A stretch of 36,178 nucleotides of DNA, taken from Alphaproteobacteria bacterium (GTDB lineage: Bacteria > Pseudomonadota > Alphaproteobacteria > Micavibrionales > Micavibrionaceae). Below, one piece after another: positions 9,110 through 16,981 of the stretch; position 1 is the stretch's first letter, and each line of letters starts with the position of its first letter. Where the stretch lies: the NCBI GenBank assembly GCA_016794305.1, contig JAEUKN010000014.1, positions 1 to 36,178 on the forward strand, in the 5' to 3' direction. The notes below the pieces were generated by a model. That model had not been told where the DNA came from. It searched no databases and was given only the letters and a program-made list of their open reading frames with translations. The position numbers were made by a program, and so were the translations under genes.

Positions 9110-10354
9110 ATGGCTCTCTCACTTGATATTCTTAAAAATCATAATTTTCGCTTGCTCTTCCTCACGCGCACCTTGTGCCATATGGGGTTGCAGGCGAGCG
9201 CGGTGATTGTGGGGTGGCAGATTTACACACTCACCCATTCCGAATTTTTGCTGGGCCTAATCGGATTAACTGAAGCCGTCCCCGCCATTTTATCCGCCTT
9301 GTTCTCGGGCTATATTGTGGATTTAACCTCACCTTATTTCGTTTATCGGCTCTGCGTTGGAACTCTGGTGCTCAATATGGCATTTTTATGGGCGGTGGGG
9401 GGTGAATGGTTTGCCTTTTCTCAAAGCACGGTCATTGCCCTATTATTTGCGGGAATATTTGTGTCGGGCATTGCCCGCAGCTTCCTGATCCCTGCCTTTT
9501 CGGCATTATTCGCCCAAGCAGTTGAGAAAAAACATTATGCCGCCAGCAATGGATGGAGCAACGCCGGCATTCAAATTGCCGTGATTGTGGGGCCGTTAAC
9601 GGCGAGCTTGGTTTATGGGTTTTACGGTGTGCGCGCGGCATGGACGCTGCCCACCGTTTTTATGATTTTGGGATTTTTATCGATTCTTCATGTGCGCAAT
9701 TTGCGGGCGATGGAACAACAAGCATTTTCGGGCAGCGCGATCAAAAATATCATTGATGGTTGGCATTTTATCTTGAAACGCCCGCTGTTGCTTACGGTGA
9801 TGGGGCTGGACATGGTGACTGTCCTATTTGGCGGGGCGGTGGCGATGTTGCCGGCCTTTGCGGATCAGGTTTTGCATGTCGGGCCGGAGGGACTGGGATT
9901 ATTGCGCACCGCGCCGGCCCTGGGGGCTATTTTGACGGCTGTTTATTTTGCGCTATTCCCCATGCGGACTTTCCCGCTTTCACGAATGCTCTGGGCGGCC
10001 GGCGGGTTCGGAGCCTGTATGATCGGCTTTGGTTTTAGCGAAACTCTTCCCTGGGCGATGTTTTTTTTGGGTCTAAGCGGTTTGCTTGATACCGTCAGTG
10101 TGATTATTCGCCTGACATTAAAACAGATTTTGACACCTGATTATATGCGCGGGCGTGTGTCGGCGATCAGTTCGATGTTTGTGATTTCCTCAAATGAATT
10201 GGGAGCGTTTGAATCAGGTGTCGCCGCACGGTTGATGGGTTTGATCCCCTCGATTATTTTTGGCGGAGTGGTGAGCATCGCCATATGCCTTGGCACCTAT
10301 GTCCTCACCCCTCAGCTCCGTCAAAAAATTTATACGGATGAGGATCAATCATAG
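9110..10354 (+). CDS. MFS transporter (DHA3 / enterobactin-exporter-like)
   Basis: A 414-residue secondary transporter with about twelve hydrophobic segments along the whole length. The N-terminal part (FRLLFLTRTLCHMGLQASAV, then GWQIYTLTHSEFLLGLIGL and EAVPAILSALFSGYIVD) is typical of the MFS_3/DHA3 drug-exporter-like branch. That branch includes enterobactin and macrolide exporters. The C-terminal half contains the repeated RGRVSAISSMF motif of this branch. The substrate cannot be read from sequence. The start at 9110 is 38 bases after the small membrane protein. The gene converges on the deacylase gene, and ATAGG-aacaa-CCTAT at 10351-10365 spans both stop codons. Confidence 0.85.
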   Translation: MALSLDILKNHNFRLLFLTRTLCHMGLQASAVIVGWQIYTLTHSEFLLGLIGLTEAVPAILSALFSGYIVDLTSPYFVYRLCVGTLVLNMAFLWAVGGEWFAFSQSTVIALLFAGIFVSGIARSFLIPAFSALFAQAVEKKHYAASNGWSNAGIQIAVIVGPLTASLVYGFYGVRAAWTLPTVFMILGFLSILHVRNLRAMEQQAFSGSAIKNIIDGWHFILKRPLLLTVMGLDMVTVLFGGAVAMLPAFADQVLHVGPEGLGLLRTAPALGAILTAVYFALFPMRTFPLSRMLWAAGGFGACMIGFGFSETLPWAMFFLGLSGLLDTVSVIIRLTLKQILTPDYMRGRVSAISSMFVISSNELGAFESGVAARLMGLIPSIIFGGVVSIAICLGTYVLTPQLRQKIYTDEDQS

Positions 10355-10361
10355 GAACAAC

Positions 10362-11210
10362 CTATAAATCTTCAAGAGATGTTCCCGTATAAAACCACTC
10401 ATCCCCTATTTGTGCGTTTTCATAGGGAAGAAGAATATAACATTTTTCGAGAACCTTTATTTCTGTCCCGTCAGCATAGCTTGCAATCACTTCGTTTGGT
10501 TCCAGACAATCCATGTGCTGCCAATTCTTGCTAAAACATCCTTCGCGCGCTTTATAATGAATAGTATTTGCATGCACGATATGATGATTTGGGATGCTTG
10601 CGGATGAGAAATTTACCATGTCCAAATAATTCAGAGTCTTTCTTAAAACATCATAGGCTACGATAGACGATTGCGGATCATGGTGATGTCCACACTCTAC
10701 GGTTAAAGATATTTTGCCGAGTGCATGCGCATATCCTGAGGTCGTGTAGTCTTTTTCATTATACATTTCAGGCCATCCCGTGATGATATCTTTAATTCCC
10801 ACAGATTTTGCGAGATCAACCTCCCTCTGATGATCAGTGTCTAAGAAAATAAACGGGTTTCCTTTCGAATGATAGGAATGGAGATCAAGTATATAGTCAT
10901 GTGAATTTATGAATTTTGATATTTCTCTGACTAAATCTTTCTCATAAGCTTCGAAATCTTCCTGACAACCAAATAGCCTGTTCAAATTGGCGTGAACATA
11001 TCGTTTCTTGCGCTGGTATGCCTCAGGATTACAGATAGGGATACACGTTAATTTTCCTTTGCCAATTTTCAAATGTCCCTGCTGTATTTGAGTCATAATT
11101 TTTAATATGGCATCAGTTCCACAAGTCTCATTTCCGTGAATAGCCCCTAAACATAGTAATGAGGGTCCTTCAAGTTTTGAATCAAATATAAAATGGTTAA
11201 TATCACTCAT
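10362..11210 (-). CDS. Zinc-dependent deacylase of the succinylglutamate desuccinylase / aspartoacylase family
   Basis: A 282-residue M14-like metalloenzyme predicted to cleave an N-acyl amino acid amide. Zinc ligands and active-site residues are in place: H25 and E28 in GAIHGNETCG, NLNRLFG (family N-x-N-R type), H111 in LDLHSYHS and the catalytic glutamate E172 in LTVECGHH. It has no signal peptide, so it acts in the cytoplasm. The substrate is unknown; aspartoacylase, AstE and the ectoine-pathway enzyme DoeB all share this fold. It lies 16 bases downstream of a GNAT acetyltransferase on the same strand, which suggests acylation and deacylation of one compound. The pair is visibly AT-richer than its neighbours, so recent acquisition is possible. 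Confidence 0.82.
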   Translation of the reverse strand: MSDINHFIFDSKLEGPSLLCLGAIHGNETCGTDAILKIMTQIQQGHLKIGKGKLTCIPICNPEAYQRKKRYVHANLNRLFGCQEDFEAYEKDLVREISKFINSHDYILDLHSYHSKGNPFIFLDTDHQREVDLAKSVGIKDIITGWPEMYNEKDYTTSGYAHALGKISLTVECGHHHDPQSSIVAYDVLRKTLNYLDMVNFSSASIPNHHIVHANTIHYKAREGCFSKNWQHMDCLEPNEVIASYADGTEIKVLEKCYILLPYENAQIGDEWFYTGTSLEDL

Positions 11211-11226
11211 ATTTTACTCCCAAAGG

Positions 11227-11787
11227 TTAATTGCAGATTTTCAAATGGTTGAACACATGCGTATCGTCAGTCGGATCAATCCCATGGCTCACAATTGGAA
11301 TTCCGGCATCAAGGAATAAAGACCAGCTATAGCGATTAGCGACTGCTGTTTCCACTAGCAGGCGTGTTTTGTTTCCTTGGGCGCAAACTTTTTGCCACTC
11401 TGCAATCAATCGGGCCCCTATTCTTAAGCCTCTATGTCTGGGGCTCACTAAAAGTCCTTGAATAACGGATATTTCCTGAGGAACACAGTTTAGGGGTCTC
11501 ATATCCACCATGCCAGTCTCAGGGTGCTCGTCACTAGGATTGACGATAAGGCATTGTGCTATTAGCTCCGTACCATGAAAAACGCCGATTGCTAAACTTC
11601 CTGGGCGTTTTAAATGTTGATTAAAATCTTCCATCGTTTTTGGAACAATAAAGCTTTTACAATCTGGCGGAAGGTTTTGATAAACCTCTGCTTGAAGGGA
11701 TTGCATTGCGTCTACATTATTGGCATTCAGGAAACATATGGTTAATTGTCCTGCGCATGGCAGGCTAGGAGCAATAGCTGTGTGCAT
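11227..11787 (-). CDS. GNAT-family N-acetyltransferase
   Basis: A 186-residue acyl-CoA-dependent transferase. The GNAT core is visible in the second half: the strand VIQGLLVSPRHRG leads into the acyl-CoA pyrophosphate-binding loop RGLRIGARLIAEW, and motif B follows around LLVETAVANRYSWSLFLDAG. The substrate cannot be inferred. It is the first gene of a two-gene unit with the deacylase. The start at 11787 has only a weak AGAG ribosome site (near 11798), and that site lies inside an inverted repeat (11790-11801 with 11859-11870) that could fold over it. An internal start is possible but none has a better ribosome site. Confidence 0.78.
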   Translation of the reverse strand: MHTAIAPSLPCAGQLTICFLNANNVDAMQSLQAEVYQNLPPDCKSFIVPKTMEDFNQHLKRPGSLAIGVFHGTELIAQCLIVNPSDEHPETGMVDMRPLNCVPQEISVIQGLLVSPRHRGLRIGARLIAEWQKVCAQGNKTRLLVETAVANRYSWSLFLDAGIPIVSHGIDPTDDTHVFNHLKICN

Positions 11788-11789
11788 GA

Positions 11790-11870
11790 ATAAATCTCTG
11801 ATGATTTTTGAAAAAATGAGGTAACTATTTAACTTAACGCTGAAGGGGCAGCGTTAATTCAGAGATTTAT
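11790..11870 (-). promoter_or_regulatory. Nested inverted-repeat leader in front of the acetyltransferase gene
   Basis: The 12-base arms at 11859-11870 and 11790-11801 are perfect complements (ATAAATCTCTGA / TCAGAGATTTAT). Between them is a second perfect hairpin of 9 bp, TTAACGCTG / CAGCGTTAA (11834-11842 and 11849-11857, 6-base loop). In the minus-strand transcript the downstream outer arm ends two bases before the ATG and contains the only ribosome-site-like bases. Pairing would hide the start; opening it would expose it. No known riboswitch class is recognised. Confidence 0.55.
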
Positions 11871-11897
11871 CGTCGTTCGAATAAGTATTGGGAATAA

Positions 11898-11919
11898 GTT
11901 ACCATGTTCAGATGGTAAC
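11898..11919. repeat. 8-bp inverted repeat in the acetyltransferase upstream region
   Basis: GTTACCAT and ATGGTAAC flank a 6-base loop. It could be an operator or a further leader hairpin. It lies about 110 bases upstream of the acetyltransferase start. The rest of the 389-base gap (11788-12176) shows no gene. Confidence 0.4.
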
Positions 11920-12113
11920 GCAGAAAATTCCTTGCTGTCAAGAGAATTTACATGCGCAACATGCATATCAGCGGGTAATCAGAGAATTTGAAAAATTGAA
12001 GAGAAAATAATCGCCGGGCACTATTCTGAGAGCCATAGTAAACGCGACTTATTTTGTTAGTCACGGATGGTATTTTCTAATATTGCCAGACTCAAGCGTG
12101 CCTTGGGCGCGCA

Positions 12114-12148
12114 ATTTGGGATAAGAATCATGCGTCCTTATCCCAAAT
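12114..12148. terminator. Strong hairpin downstream of the DUF892 gene
   Basis: ATTTGGGATAAG (12114-12125) and CTTATCCCAAAT (12137-12148) form a perfect 12-bp stem around an 11-base loop, about 30 bases after the stop of the DUF892 gene. No clean U-run follows on either strand, so it may protect the mRNA end rather than terminate by itself. Confidence 0.5.
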
Positions 12149-12176
12149 CATAGAAAAATATATTAACCACGAAGCT

Positions 12177-12686
12177 CTATGCTGCCTCTTGCATGGCTGT
12201 TTTATTGACGCCGTTTTTCAAATTCATGGCCAATTTGGTCAATTTTTCATCGGCGCTGCGTTCTTCGGCCAAAATATTGCGCAAAAGTTCTGCCTGAGCA
12301 TCCAGTCCTAGGCAATCCGCAAAGGCGCAGAGTGTGCCATAGGTGGCAATCTCATAATGTTCGACTTTTTGCGCAGCCAGGATCATGGCGGCATCGCGAA
12401 CAGCTTCATTTTCAGTTTCAGAGATTAGCTCATCCGCTTCTTTCAAAATCCCCATAATGGCTTCACATTTTTCGCCCTTAACTTCGAGATCAAGAGATTG
12501 CATAACACGTTCCAATGTTTCAATCTGGCCGCGTGTTTCTTCTAAATGTTCCGAATAAGCGGCTGATAAATCAGGACAAGTCGCTTTCTCAGACATTTTT
12601 TTCAAGGCCTTTAAAAGTTGATTTTCGGCATAATAAATATCGCGCAATTGTTCAACAAACAAATCATAAAGGTTTTCCATGTCCAT
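12177..12686 (-). CDS. DUF892 / YciE-YciF family ferritin-like stress protein
   Basis: A 169-residue helical protein of the YciE/YciF family, a ferritin-like four-helix bundle linked to general stress responses in enterobacteria. The opening MDMENLYDLFVEQLRDIYYAENQLLKAL is diagnostic. Possible metal-binding acidic/His residues occur in the helices (YAENQ, HLEETRGQIETLE, AQKVEHYEIATYG, LAEERSADEKL). The start is the ATG at 12686, preceded by TAGGAG at good spacing; the 19-codon upstream extension runs through that ribosome site and is rejected. It is the last gene of a PRC-barrel, CsbD-like, DUF892 group, all on one strand. Confidence 0.88.
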   Translation of the reverse strand: MDMENLYDLFVEQLRDIYYAENQLLKALKKMSEKATCPDLSAAYSEHLEETRGQIETLERVMQSLDLEVKGEKCEAIMGILKEADELISETENEAVRDAAMILAAQKVEHYEIATYGTLCAFADCLGLDAQAELLRNILAEERSADEKLTKLAMNLKNGVNKTAMQEAA

Positions 12687-12730
12687 TTTTTTTACTCCTA
12701 TAAAAATTTTGGGTTTTGCTGATTTTATTT

Positions 12731-12767
12731 TTATGATGGGCAAGTTTTGAAAGCTTACCCATCATAA
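12731..12767. terminator. Hairpin between the CsbD-like and DUF892 genes
   Basis: TTATGATGGG (12731-12740) and CCCATCATAA (12758-12767) form a perfect 10-bp stem, extended inside by AAG/CTT. A T-run follows on the plus strand only. In the direction of the genes it is more likely a processing or stability element that sets the ratio of the two products. Confidence 0.45.
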
Positions 12768-12778
12768 ATTTTTCAAAT

Positions 12779-13003
12779 TTAAGCAGCGCGGTCAGAATTA
12801 CGTTTTTTGTAATCTTTTTCCCACTCTTCCACTTCTTTTTCGGCTTCCTCTTTGGAATGGCCATAGGCTTTTTGAATGTGACCGGCTAATTTTTGGCGGT
12901 TACCTTCAATTTCATCCAATGCATCATTGGTTAATTTGCCCCATTTTTCTTGGACATGACCTTTGAGGACTTTCCAATTGCCTTCCATGATATCTGTATT
13001 CAT
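12779..13003 (-). CDS. CsbD-like general stress protein
   Basis: A 74-residue hydrophilic, highly charged protein of the CsbD family (MNTDIMEGNWKVLKGHVQEK, then WGKLTNDALDEIEGNRQKL). Members are strongly induced by general stress and their molecular role is unknown. The family's repeated W-K-x-x-x-G-x-x-K-x-x-W-G-K-L pattern is present. A TAGGAG ribosome site precedes the ATG. It follows the PRC-barrel gene by 44 bases and precedes the DUF892 gene, a combination often found in stress regulons. Confidence 0.92.
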   Translation of the reverse strand: MNTDIMEGNWKVLKGHVQEKWGKLTNDALDEIEGNRQKLAGHIQKAYGHSKEEAEKEVEEWEKDYKKRNSDRAA

Positions 13004-13047
13004 TATAGACTCCTATCTGTTAAAGGTTGAGTAGGATCAGCCAAAAA

Positions 13048-13875
13048 TTATTTTTTGACTGATTTTTTGTAAGCTTCAAACGAAGCCGACTGTTTATCCG
13101 ACAAGCTATAGGTTAGCTTATCGTCTTGGTTATTGAGTTTAAGCGGTGCATAATCCACGGCGACTTTATCCCCACCCATTCCCATGACGGTGTCAAAGTC
13201 AATGATGACAAGGCTGGCGGTACCGCCTTTGAAATAGATATTGTCAACATCACCGACTTTTTCACCGGCGGCATTGTAAACATCTGCGCCCAAGAGTTTT
13301 TCCACACTATAGCTTCCTGCGGGCAAGGTGATGATTTTTGGATCATTCACGTCGTCCTTATCATCGAAATCATAGGAAAATTCCTTGGCGTTTTTCAGAT
13401 TTTCTTCGCTAATGGATGACAACACGTCACCCTCAGCATTAGGCGTAAAGGCGGATGTATAATCAAAAGCCACCAATTTCCCATCAAATCCGGGGATGTC
13501 ATTATCAGCCACGATCACCATTTGCGGGTGACCGGTGCCGTCCACGATAATATCTTTGACTTTGCCGATTTTATCGTTTTTGTAATTCACAATTTCTGCG
13601 CCAAGAATATTAGAGGCGGCAGACACATGGGCATAGATGGTTTCTTTAGCAGGAACATTTTCGTCCTCAGATACAAAGAATGCCTTAATTTCTGCGGCGG
13701 CTTCTTTGGCATCGTGTTTGACATCTTTCCATGCTTTCTTGGCATCTTCCTTCATATTACCTGTGGTGGATTCCTCCGCACGGATTTCATTGGCCGACTT
13801 GGTTTCGGCATAGGCAAATCCGGAATGCAGCAACGCCGCCGCCGAGATCGCCAACAAGAGAGGTTTCGTATTCAT
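13048..13875 (-). CDS. Exported protein with two PRC-barrel domains
   Basis: A 275-residue protein with a signal peptide (MNTKPLLLAISAAALLHSGFAYA) and a lysine/alanine-rich helical linker (about 35-75). Two PRC-barrel units follow: one around VSAASNILGAEIVNYKNDKI, then GKVKDIIVD; the second around EKLLGADVYNAAGEKVGDV, then IYFKGGTASLVIIDFD. PRC barrels bind RNA or proteins in other contexts; exported PRC proteins are common in alphaproteobacteria and of unknown role. The start at 13875 is chosen for its AAAGGAAAA ribosome site and because it begins the signal peptide. It leads the CsbD/DUF892 group, with an EcfG-like promoter upstream. Confidence 0.85.
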   Translation of the reverse strand: MNTKPLLLAISAAALLHSGFAYAETKSANEIRAEESTTGNMKEDAKKAWKDVKHDAKEAAAEIKAFFVSEDENVPAKETIYAHVSAASNILGAEIVNYKNDKIGKVKDIIVDGTGHPQMVIVADNDIPGFDGKLVAFDYTSAFTPNAEGDVLSSISEENLKNAKEFSYDFDDKDDVNDPKIITLPAGSYSVEKLLGADVYNAAGEKVGDVDNIYFKGGTASLVIIDFDTVMGMGGDKVAVDYAPLKLNNQDDKLTYSLSDKQSASFEAYKKSVKK

Positions 13876-13967
13876 GATATTTTCCTTTCGTTGAGAGGTT
13901 TTTACCGCGAGCAACATAAAGCCTTGGTAAGGCCCCGATATTGTCGCGTTTGTAAACTTGCCTAGCC

Positions 13968-13992
13968 TACGCCCCACGCCAAAAAGAGTTCC
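13968..13992 (-). promoter_or_regulatory. Candidate EcfG-type general-stress promoter
   Basis: On the minus strand GGAAC (13992-13988) and CGTA (13971-13968) are separated by 16 bases. The EcfG consensus of alphaproteobacteria is GGAAC-N16/17-cGTT, so this is one mismatch off. It would start transcription about 85 bases before the PRC-barrel gene and drive PRC-csbD-DUF892, genes of the expected kind. Confidence 0.4.
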
Positions 13993-14042
13993 AAATTAAA
14001 TTGGGGCGATTTTTTATGAGGTATAAGGACGTGAGGGAGGTT

Positions 14043-16361
14043 TTAGTTTTTGCGAATATAACGCATCAGCGCACCGACCAATTTAGCCTGATCAATTGGC
14101 TTGGTCAGAAATTCATCCATACCCGCATCAAGACAACTATTTTTATCTTTATACGTAGCATGGGCGGTCATTCCGATGATTGGCGTGCGATAGGATCGTT
14201 GTTCAGTTTTTTCAATTTCGCGGATTTTGACAGTCGCGCTCAACCCATCCATTTTGGGCATTTGCAGGTCCATCAGGATAATATTATAGCCATGCTGAAT
14301 GAACATATCGATGGCTTCCTGGCCATTGCGGGCGATGTCGTAACTCAGCCCCATATCTTCTAAAATACATCCAATGACCACTATATTGCCTTCGTAATCT
14401 TCTACCAAAAGTACTTTTGACCCGGTAACAGTGAGCGAAGGCACGGAAAAAATGTGGGGCAGGGCGAGGAGTTTTTGTGAGCTGGAGTCAATAAAATCTT
14501 GCAGATTCAGGATTTTAATGGGTAGCTCAAGCGTAAAAGTGCTGCCCTCACAAACTTCACTGATTACGCTTAACTTGCCGCCCATCATTTCGGTGAGAAG
14601 TTTGGAAATCGGCAAGCCCAATCCTGTGCCGCCAAATCCTTTGGAAATCGTATCATCAACCTGTTTAAATTTATCAAAGATAATTTCTTGATATTGTGGC
14701 GCGACCCCAATGCCGGTATCAATGACTTTAATGTTTAAAATTGCGGCTGATTCAGCGGTATTCAGGTCCGCTAAGCTGCAGATCACCTGAATCGAGCCAT
14801 GTTGAGTGAATTTAATCGCGTTGCCGACAAGATTGATTAAAATTTGGCGCAATCTGGTTTGATCGCCCTCAAAAACCAGTTCGTCGAGGGTTTCGTGCTG
14901 GACCTTAAAATCAAGATTTTTCTCCACTGCCTGAACCGTCATAATCGAGATAATCTCACCCATTAAATGCGCGACCTGAACCGGATTCTTTTCCAGGGTA
15001 ATTTCACCGCTATCAATTTTAGAAAAATCTAACACGTCGTTAATGAGTTCTTTGAGCGTCGAGGAACTTGTAACAAGGGACTTGATTAAGGTTCTCTCCT
15101 TTTCGCCAAAGGAGCTTGCGCGCCGCGCCAGAATTTCCGCGATGCCCATAATGGTGGTGAGAGGGGTTCTGATTTCGTGGCTCATATGCGCCAAAAAATC
15201 CATTTTTGATTTGCTGGAGATTTCGGCCTCTTCCATTTCCTTTTTAAGCCGATCTTCCATCTTTTTTTGGACGGTGATATCTGTATGGGATCCAATCATC
15301 CGCATGGGTTTGCCGTCTTCGTCAAAAACACCGCCGCCGCGTGCATGAACCCATATCCAATACCCGTTGGCATGTTTAACCCTGAAAACATTACTATATT
15401 CTGAAGTATTGCCATCCGCGAAATGTTTGATATTTTGTTTGAAAACAGCCAGATCATCAGGATGAATAAGATCCGCAGGATTGGTGCCGGATAAGTGCGG
15501 GATCACACCTATCAAGGATCCTTCATAATCATCCTTTTCATACCCGCACATTTTAAAAATTTGAGAGGAAAGAAAAATGGTTTTATCGGTAATATTCCAA
15601 TCAAAAACCCCGTCATTTGTGGCTTTGATAGCAATTTTGTGGCGATCGTCGATATTTCTGAGCCGCTCGCTATCTAGAAAATATCGCCGCTGAGTGTGGA
15701 ACAATCCCCAATTCATGACCATGATAAGCGCGCAGGCTCCAAATAAGGAGAGGATAATATTACGCCCGTCATCTTCACGTTTTTGATCGGCAATGGCAAT
15801 TCTCTCTTTTAACAAATCGCTCTCGCGATCAAGGAGTTGATTGACGAGATCCGAGAGCCGATCATGCGCAAATTCGACCTTTTGAGTGCCTTGTACAAAT
15901 TCATTGGTCAATTTAGGGTTATAAGTTTTATAGATATCTTTATATTTTTCACGTCTGCTCTCAAGTATGGCCACATATTCCTTGGAAAAATCGCGAATTT
16001 CTTGTGCGGATTGGTTTTGATCAATATTGTCATTGGTGATATCAACCAATTTTTGAGTGGCGGCGTTGAGCTGTTCACTCTTGATTTGGAAAGCATTCAA
16101 AAATTTGGGATCCCCCGTGAGGATCATGCCGCGCTGTTCAGAGAGGATCGATTCTTGCAGCGTCATCACCGTATGAATTTGGGAAATCACCCCCTTGGAA
16201 TGATCCACCCATTCATTTAACCTAGCTACCTCATCACGTGAAGAATTAATAAAAAAATAGACATACATCAGGCATCCAAAAATAAACACAGCCGATGCCA
16301 CAAATAATGTCGTTGTGTTATTTTTGATCATAGAGGTATCCAGTCGTTTATATAGAGACAT
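14043..16361 (-). CDS. Hybrid sensor histidine kinase (CHASE3-like, PAS, kinase, receiver)
   Basis: A 772-residue membrane sensor. Domains in order: TM1 (about 15-38), an extracytoplasmic CHASE3-like helical domain (about 40-195), TM2 (about 200-222), a PAS domain (about 240-365), HisKA with phospho-acceptor H395 (AHMSHEIRTP), HATPase (N-box ILINLVGNAIKFTQ, G-boxes DTGIGV and GFGGTGLGL) and a C-terminal receiver with phospho-acceptor D698 (ILMDLQMPKMDG) and K754 (LTKPID). No separate response regulator or Hpt protein is nearby, so the output partner is elsewhere. It sits between DUF1328 and PRC/CsbD/DUF892 genes on one strand, so it may sense stress. No ribosome site is seen before the ATG. 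Confidence 0.92.
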   Translation of the reverse strand: MSLYKRLDTSMIKNNTTTLFVASAVFIFGCLMYVYFFINSSRDEVARLNEWVDHSKGVISQIHTVMTLQESILSEQRGMILTGDPKFLNAFQIKSEQLNAATQKLVDITNDNIDQNQSAQEIRDFSKEYVAILESRREKYKDIYKTYNPKLTNEFVQGTQKVEFAHDRLSDLVNQLLDRESDLLKERIAIADQKREDDGRNIILSLFGACALIMVMNWGLFHTQRRYFLDSERLRNIDDRHKIAIKATNDGVFDWNITDKTIFLSSQIFKMCGYEKDDYEGSLIGVIPHLSGTNPADLIHPDDLAVFKQNIKHFADGNTSEYSNVFRVKHANGYWIWVHARGGGVFDEDGKPMRMIGSHTDITVQKKMEDRLKKEMEEAEISSKSKMDFLAHMSHEIRTPLTTIMGIAEILARRASSFGEKERTLIKSLVTSSSTLKELINDVLDFSKIDSGEITLEKNPVQVAHLMGEIISIMTVQAVEKNLDFKVQHETLDELVFEGDQTRLRQILINLVGNAIKFTQHGSIQVICSLADLNTAESAAILNIKVIDTGIGVAPQYQEIIFDKFKQVDDTISKGFGGTGLGLPISKLLTEMMGGKLSVISEVCEGSTFTLELPIKILNLQDFIDSSSQKLLALPHIFSVPSLTVTGSKVLLVEDYEGNIVVIGCILEDMGLSYDIARNGQEAIDMFIQHGYNIILMDLQMPKMDGLSATVKIREIEKTEQRSYRTPIIGMTAHATYKDKNSCLDAGMDEFLTKPIDQAKLVGALMRYIRKN

Positions 16362-16363
16362 AA

Positions 16364-16390
16364 AATATAATTCAGATCACTCCAAGTCAA
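16364..16390 (-). promoter_or_regulatory. Candidate promoter of the hybrid kinase gene
   Basis: TTGACT (16390-16385) and TATATT (16369-16364) lie 15 bases apart on the minus strand. The predicted start falls almost on the ATG at 16361, so the message could be leaderless, which fits the missing ribosome site. The spacing is short, so confidence is low. Confidence 0.3.
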
Positions 16391-16417
16391 TTTAGTTTTC
16401 GGTCGATGAAAACACAA

Positions 16418-16442
16418 CAATCGCCGCATAACACGGCGATTG
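16418..16442 (-). terminator. Intrinsic terminator after the DUF1328 gene
   Basis: CAATCGCCG / CGGCGATTG form a 9-bp stem with a 7-base loop (TGTTATG on the minus strand). On the minus strand the stem is followed by the T-rich TTGTGTTTTC. It separates the DUF1328 gene from the kinase gene. Confidence 0.7.
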
Positions 16443-16470
16443 CTGGTGGGTTTATTTCTTGCGCGGATTC

Positions 16471-16650
16471 TCACGCAAGGGGTGGTCTGCGACCGCGCAA
16501 GAAATTAAACAGGGCTGCGACCAGAAACAGTACGATGAAGATTGCAAACAAAATTTGTGCAAAATTCGCTGATACTGCGGCCACTCCGCCAAACCCAAAA
16601 AAACCGGCGATTAACGCCAAGACCAAAAAAGTTAATGCCCAATTCAACAT
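16471..16650 (-). CDS. DUF1328 (YtjA-like) small membrane protein
   Basis: A 59-residue protein beginning [20 protein letters not shown] and ending in a basic tail LRGRRPPLA. Two hydrophobic helices are joined by a [12 protein letters not shown] segment, exactly the DUF1328/YtjA pattern. The ribosome site TTAAGGAGATG is excellent. Members are small inner-membrane proteins often co-located with CsbD-like and other stress genes; their function is unknown. It has its own terminator at 16418-16442. Confidence 0.9.
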   Translation of the reverse strand: MLNWALTFLVLALIAGFFGFGGVAAVSANFAQILFAIFIVLFLVAALFNFLRGRRPPLA

Positions 16651-16806
16651 GTTTCATCTCCTTAAGTTACAATGTAAAGCCCGCCACCCCGCCCAACCGC
16701 GACCCATAACTGAAGAGCTTTTTTCAAAACCCCTTATCAAAATCGCTTCTGCCTTTCCTACTCACGGCAAGCAAATTTGTTCCCATAGAAAATTAGAAAA
16801 ATATTT
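16651..16806. other. Upstream region of the DUF1328 gene, no gene seen
   Basis: Apart from the ribosome site of the DUF1328 gene this stretch shows no coding frame with a start and ribosome site and no clear promoter. It runs into the hairpin repeat at 16807. Confidence 0.5.
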
Positions 16807-16910
16807 GAGCATTTTGCGATTAAGTGGAGGCCGGTTAATCGTCACAAAATGCGACAAAACAAATATTTAGACCATTTTTTCGAGTATACGTAACCGAAAA
16901 ATGGTCTAGA
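16807..16910. repeat. Double-hairpin intergenic repeat, short copy
   Basis: Two hairpins in a row. The first has arms GCATTTTGCGATTAA and TTAATCG-tca-CAAAATGC. The second has arms TAGACCATTTTTTCG (16868-16882) and CGAAAAATGGTCTA (16895-16908). The same unit recurs at 19002-19209, where the second hairpin is about 100 bases longer. Here the loop GAGTATACGTAACC corresponds to the base of that longer stem, so this copy looks like an internal-deletion form. Confidence 0.8.
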
Positions 16911-16981
16911 AAAGAAATATTTGGAAAGGTGGTGCGAAATACTGGCGGGAAAGAGAAAAATCGGGTAGAGTCAATGCCAAG

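Noticed and set aside
11834..11857. Perfect hairpin read as a simple terminator
   Set aside because: It has no U-run on either strand and lies upstream of the acetyltransferase, nested in a larger inverted repeat, so a leader or operator role is more likely.
13522..13965. Plus-strand open frame of 147 codons
   Set aside because: It is antisense to the PRC-barrel gene with its signal peptide. The Phe/Ile-rich product is typical of reverse reading.
16406..16870. Plus-strand open frame of 154 codons
   Set aside because: It runs antisense through the DUF1328 gene and into the hairpin repeat, and has no ribosome site.
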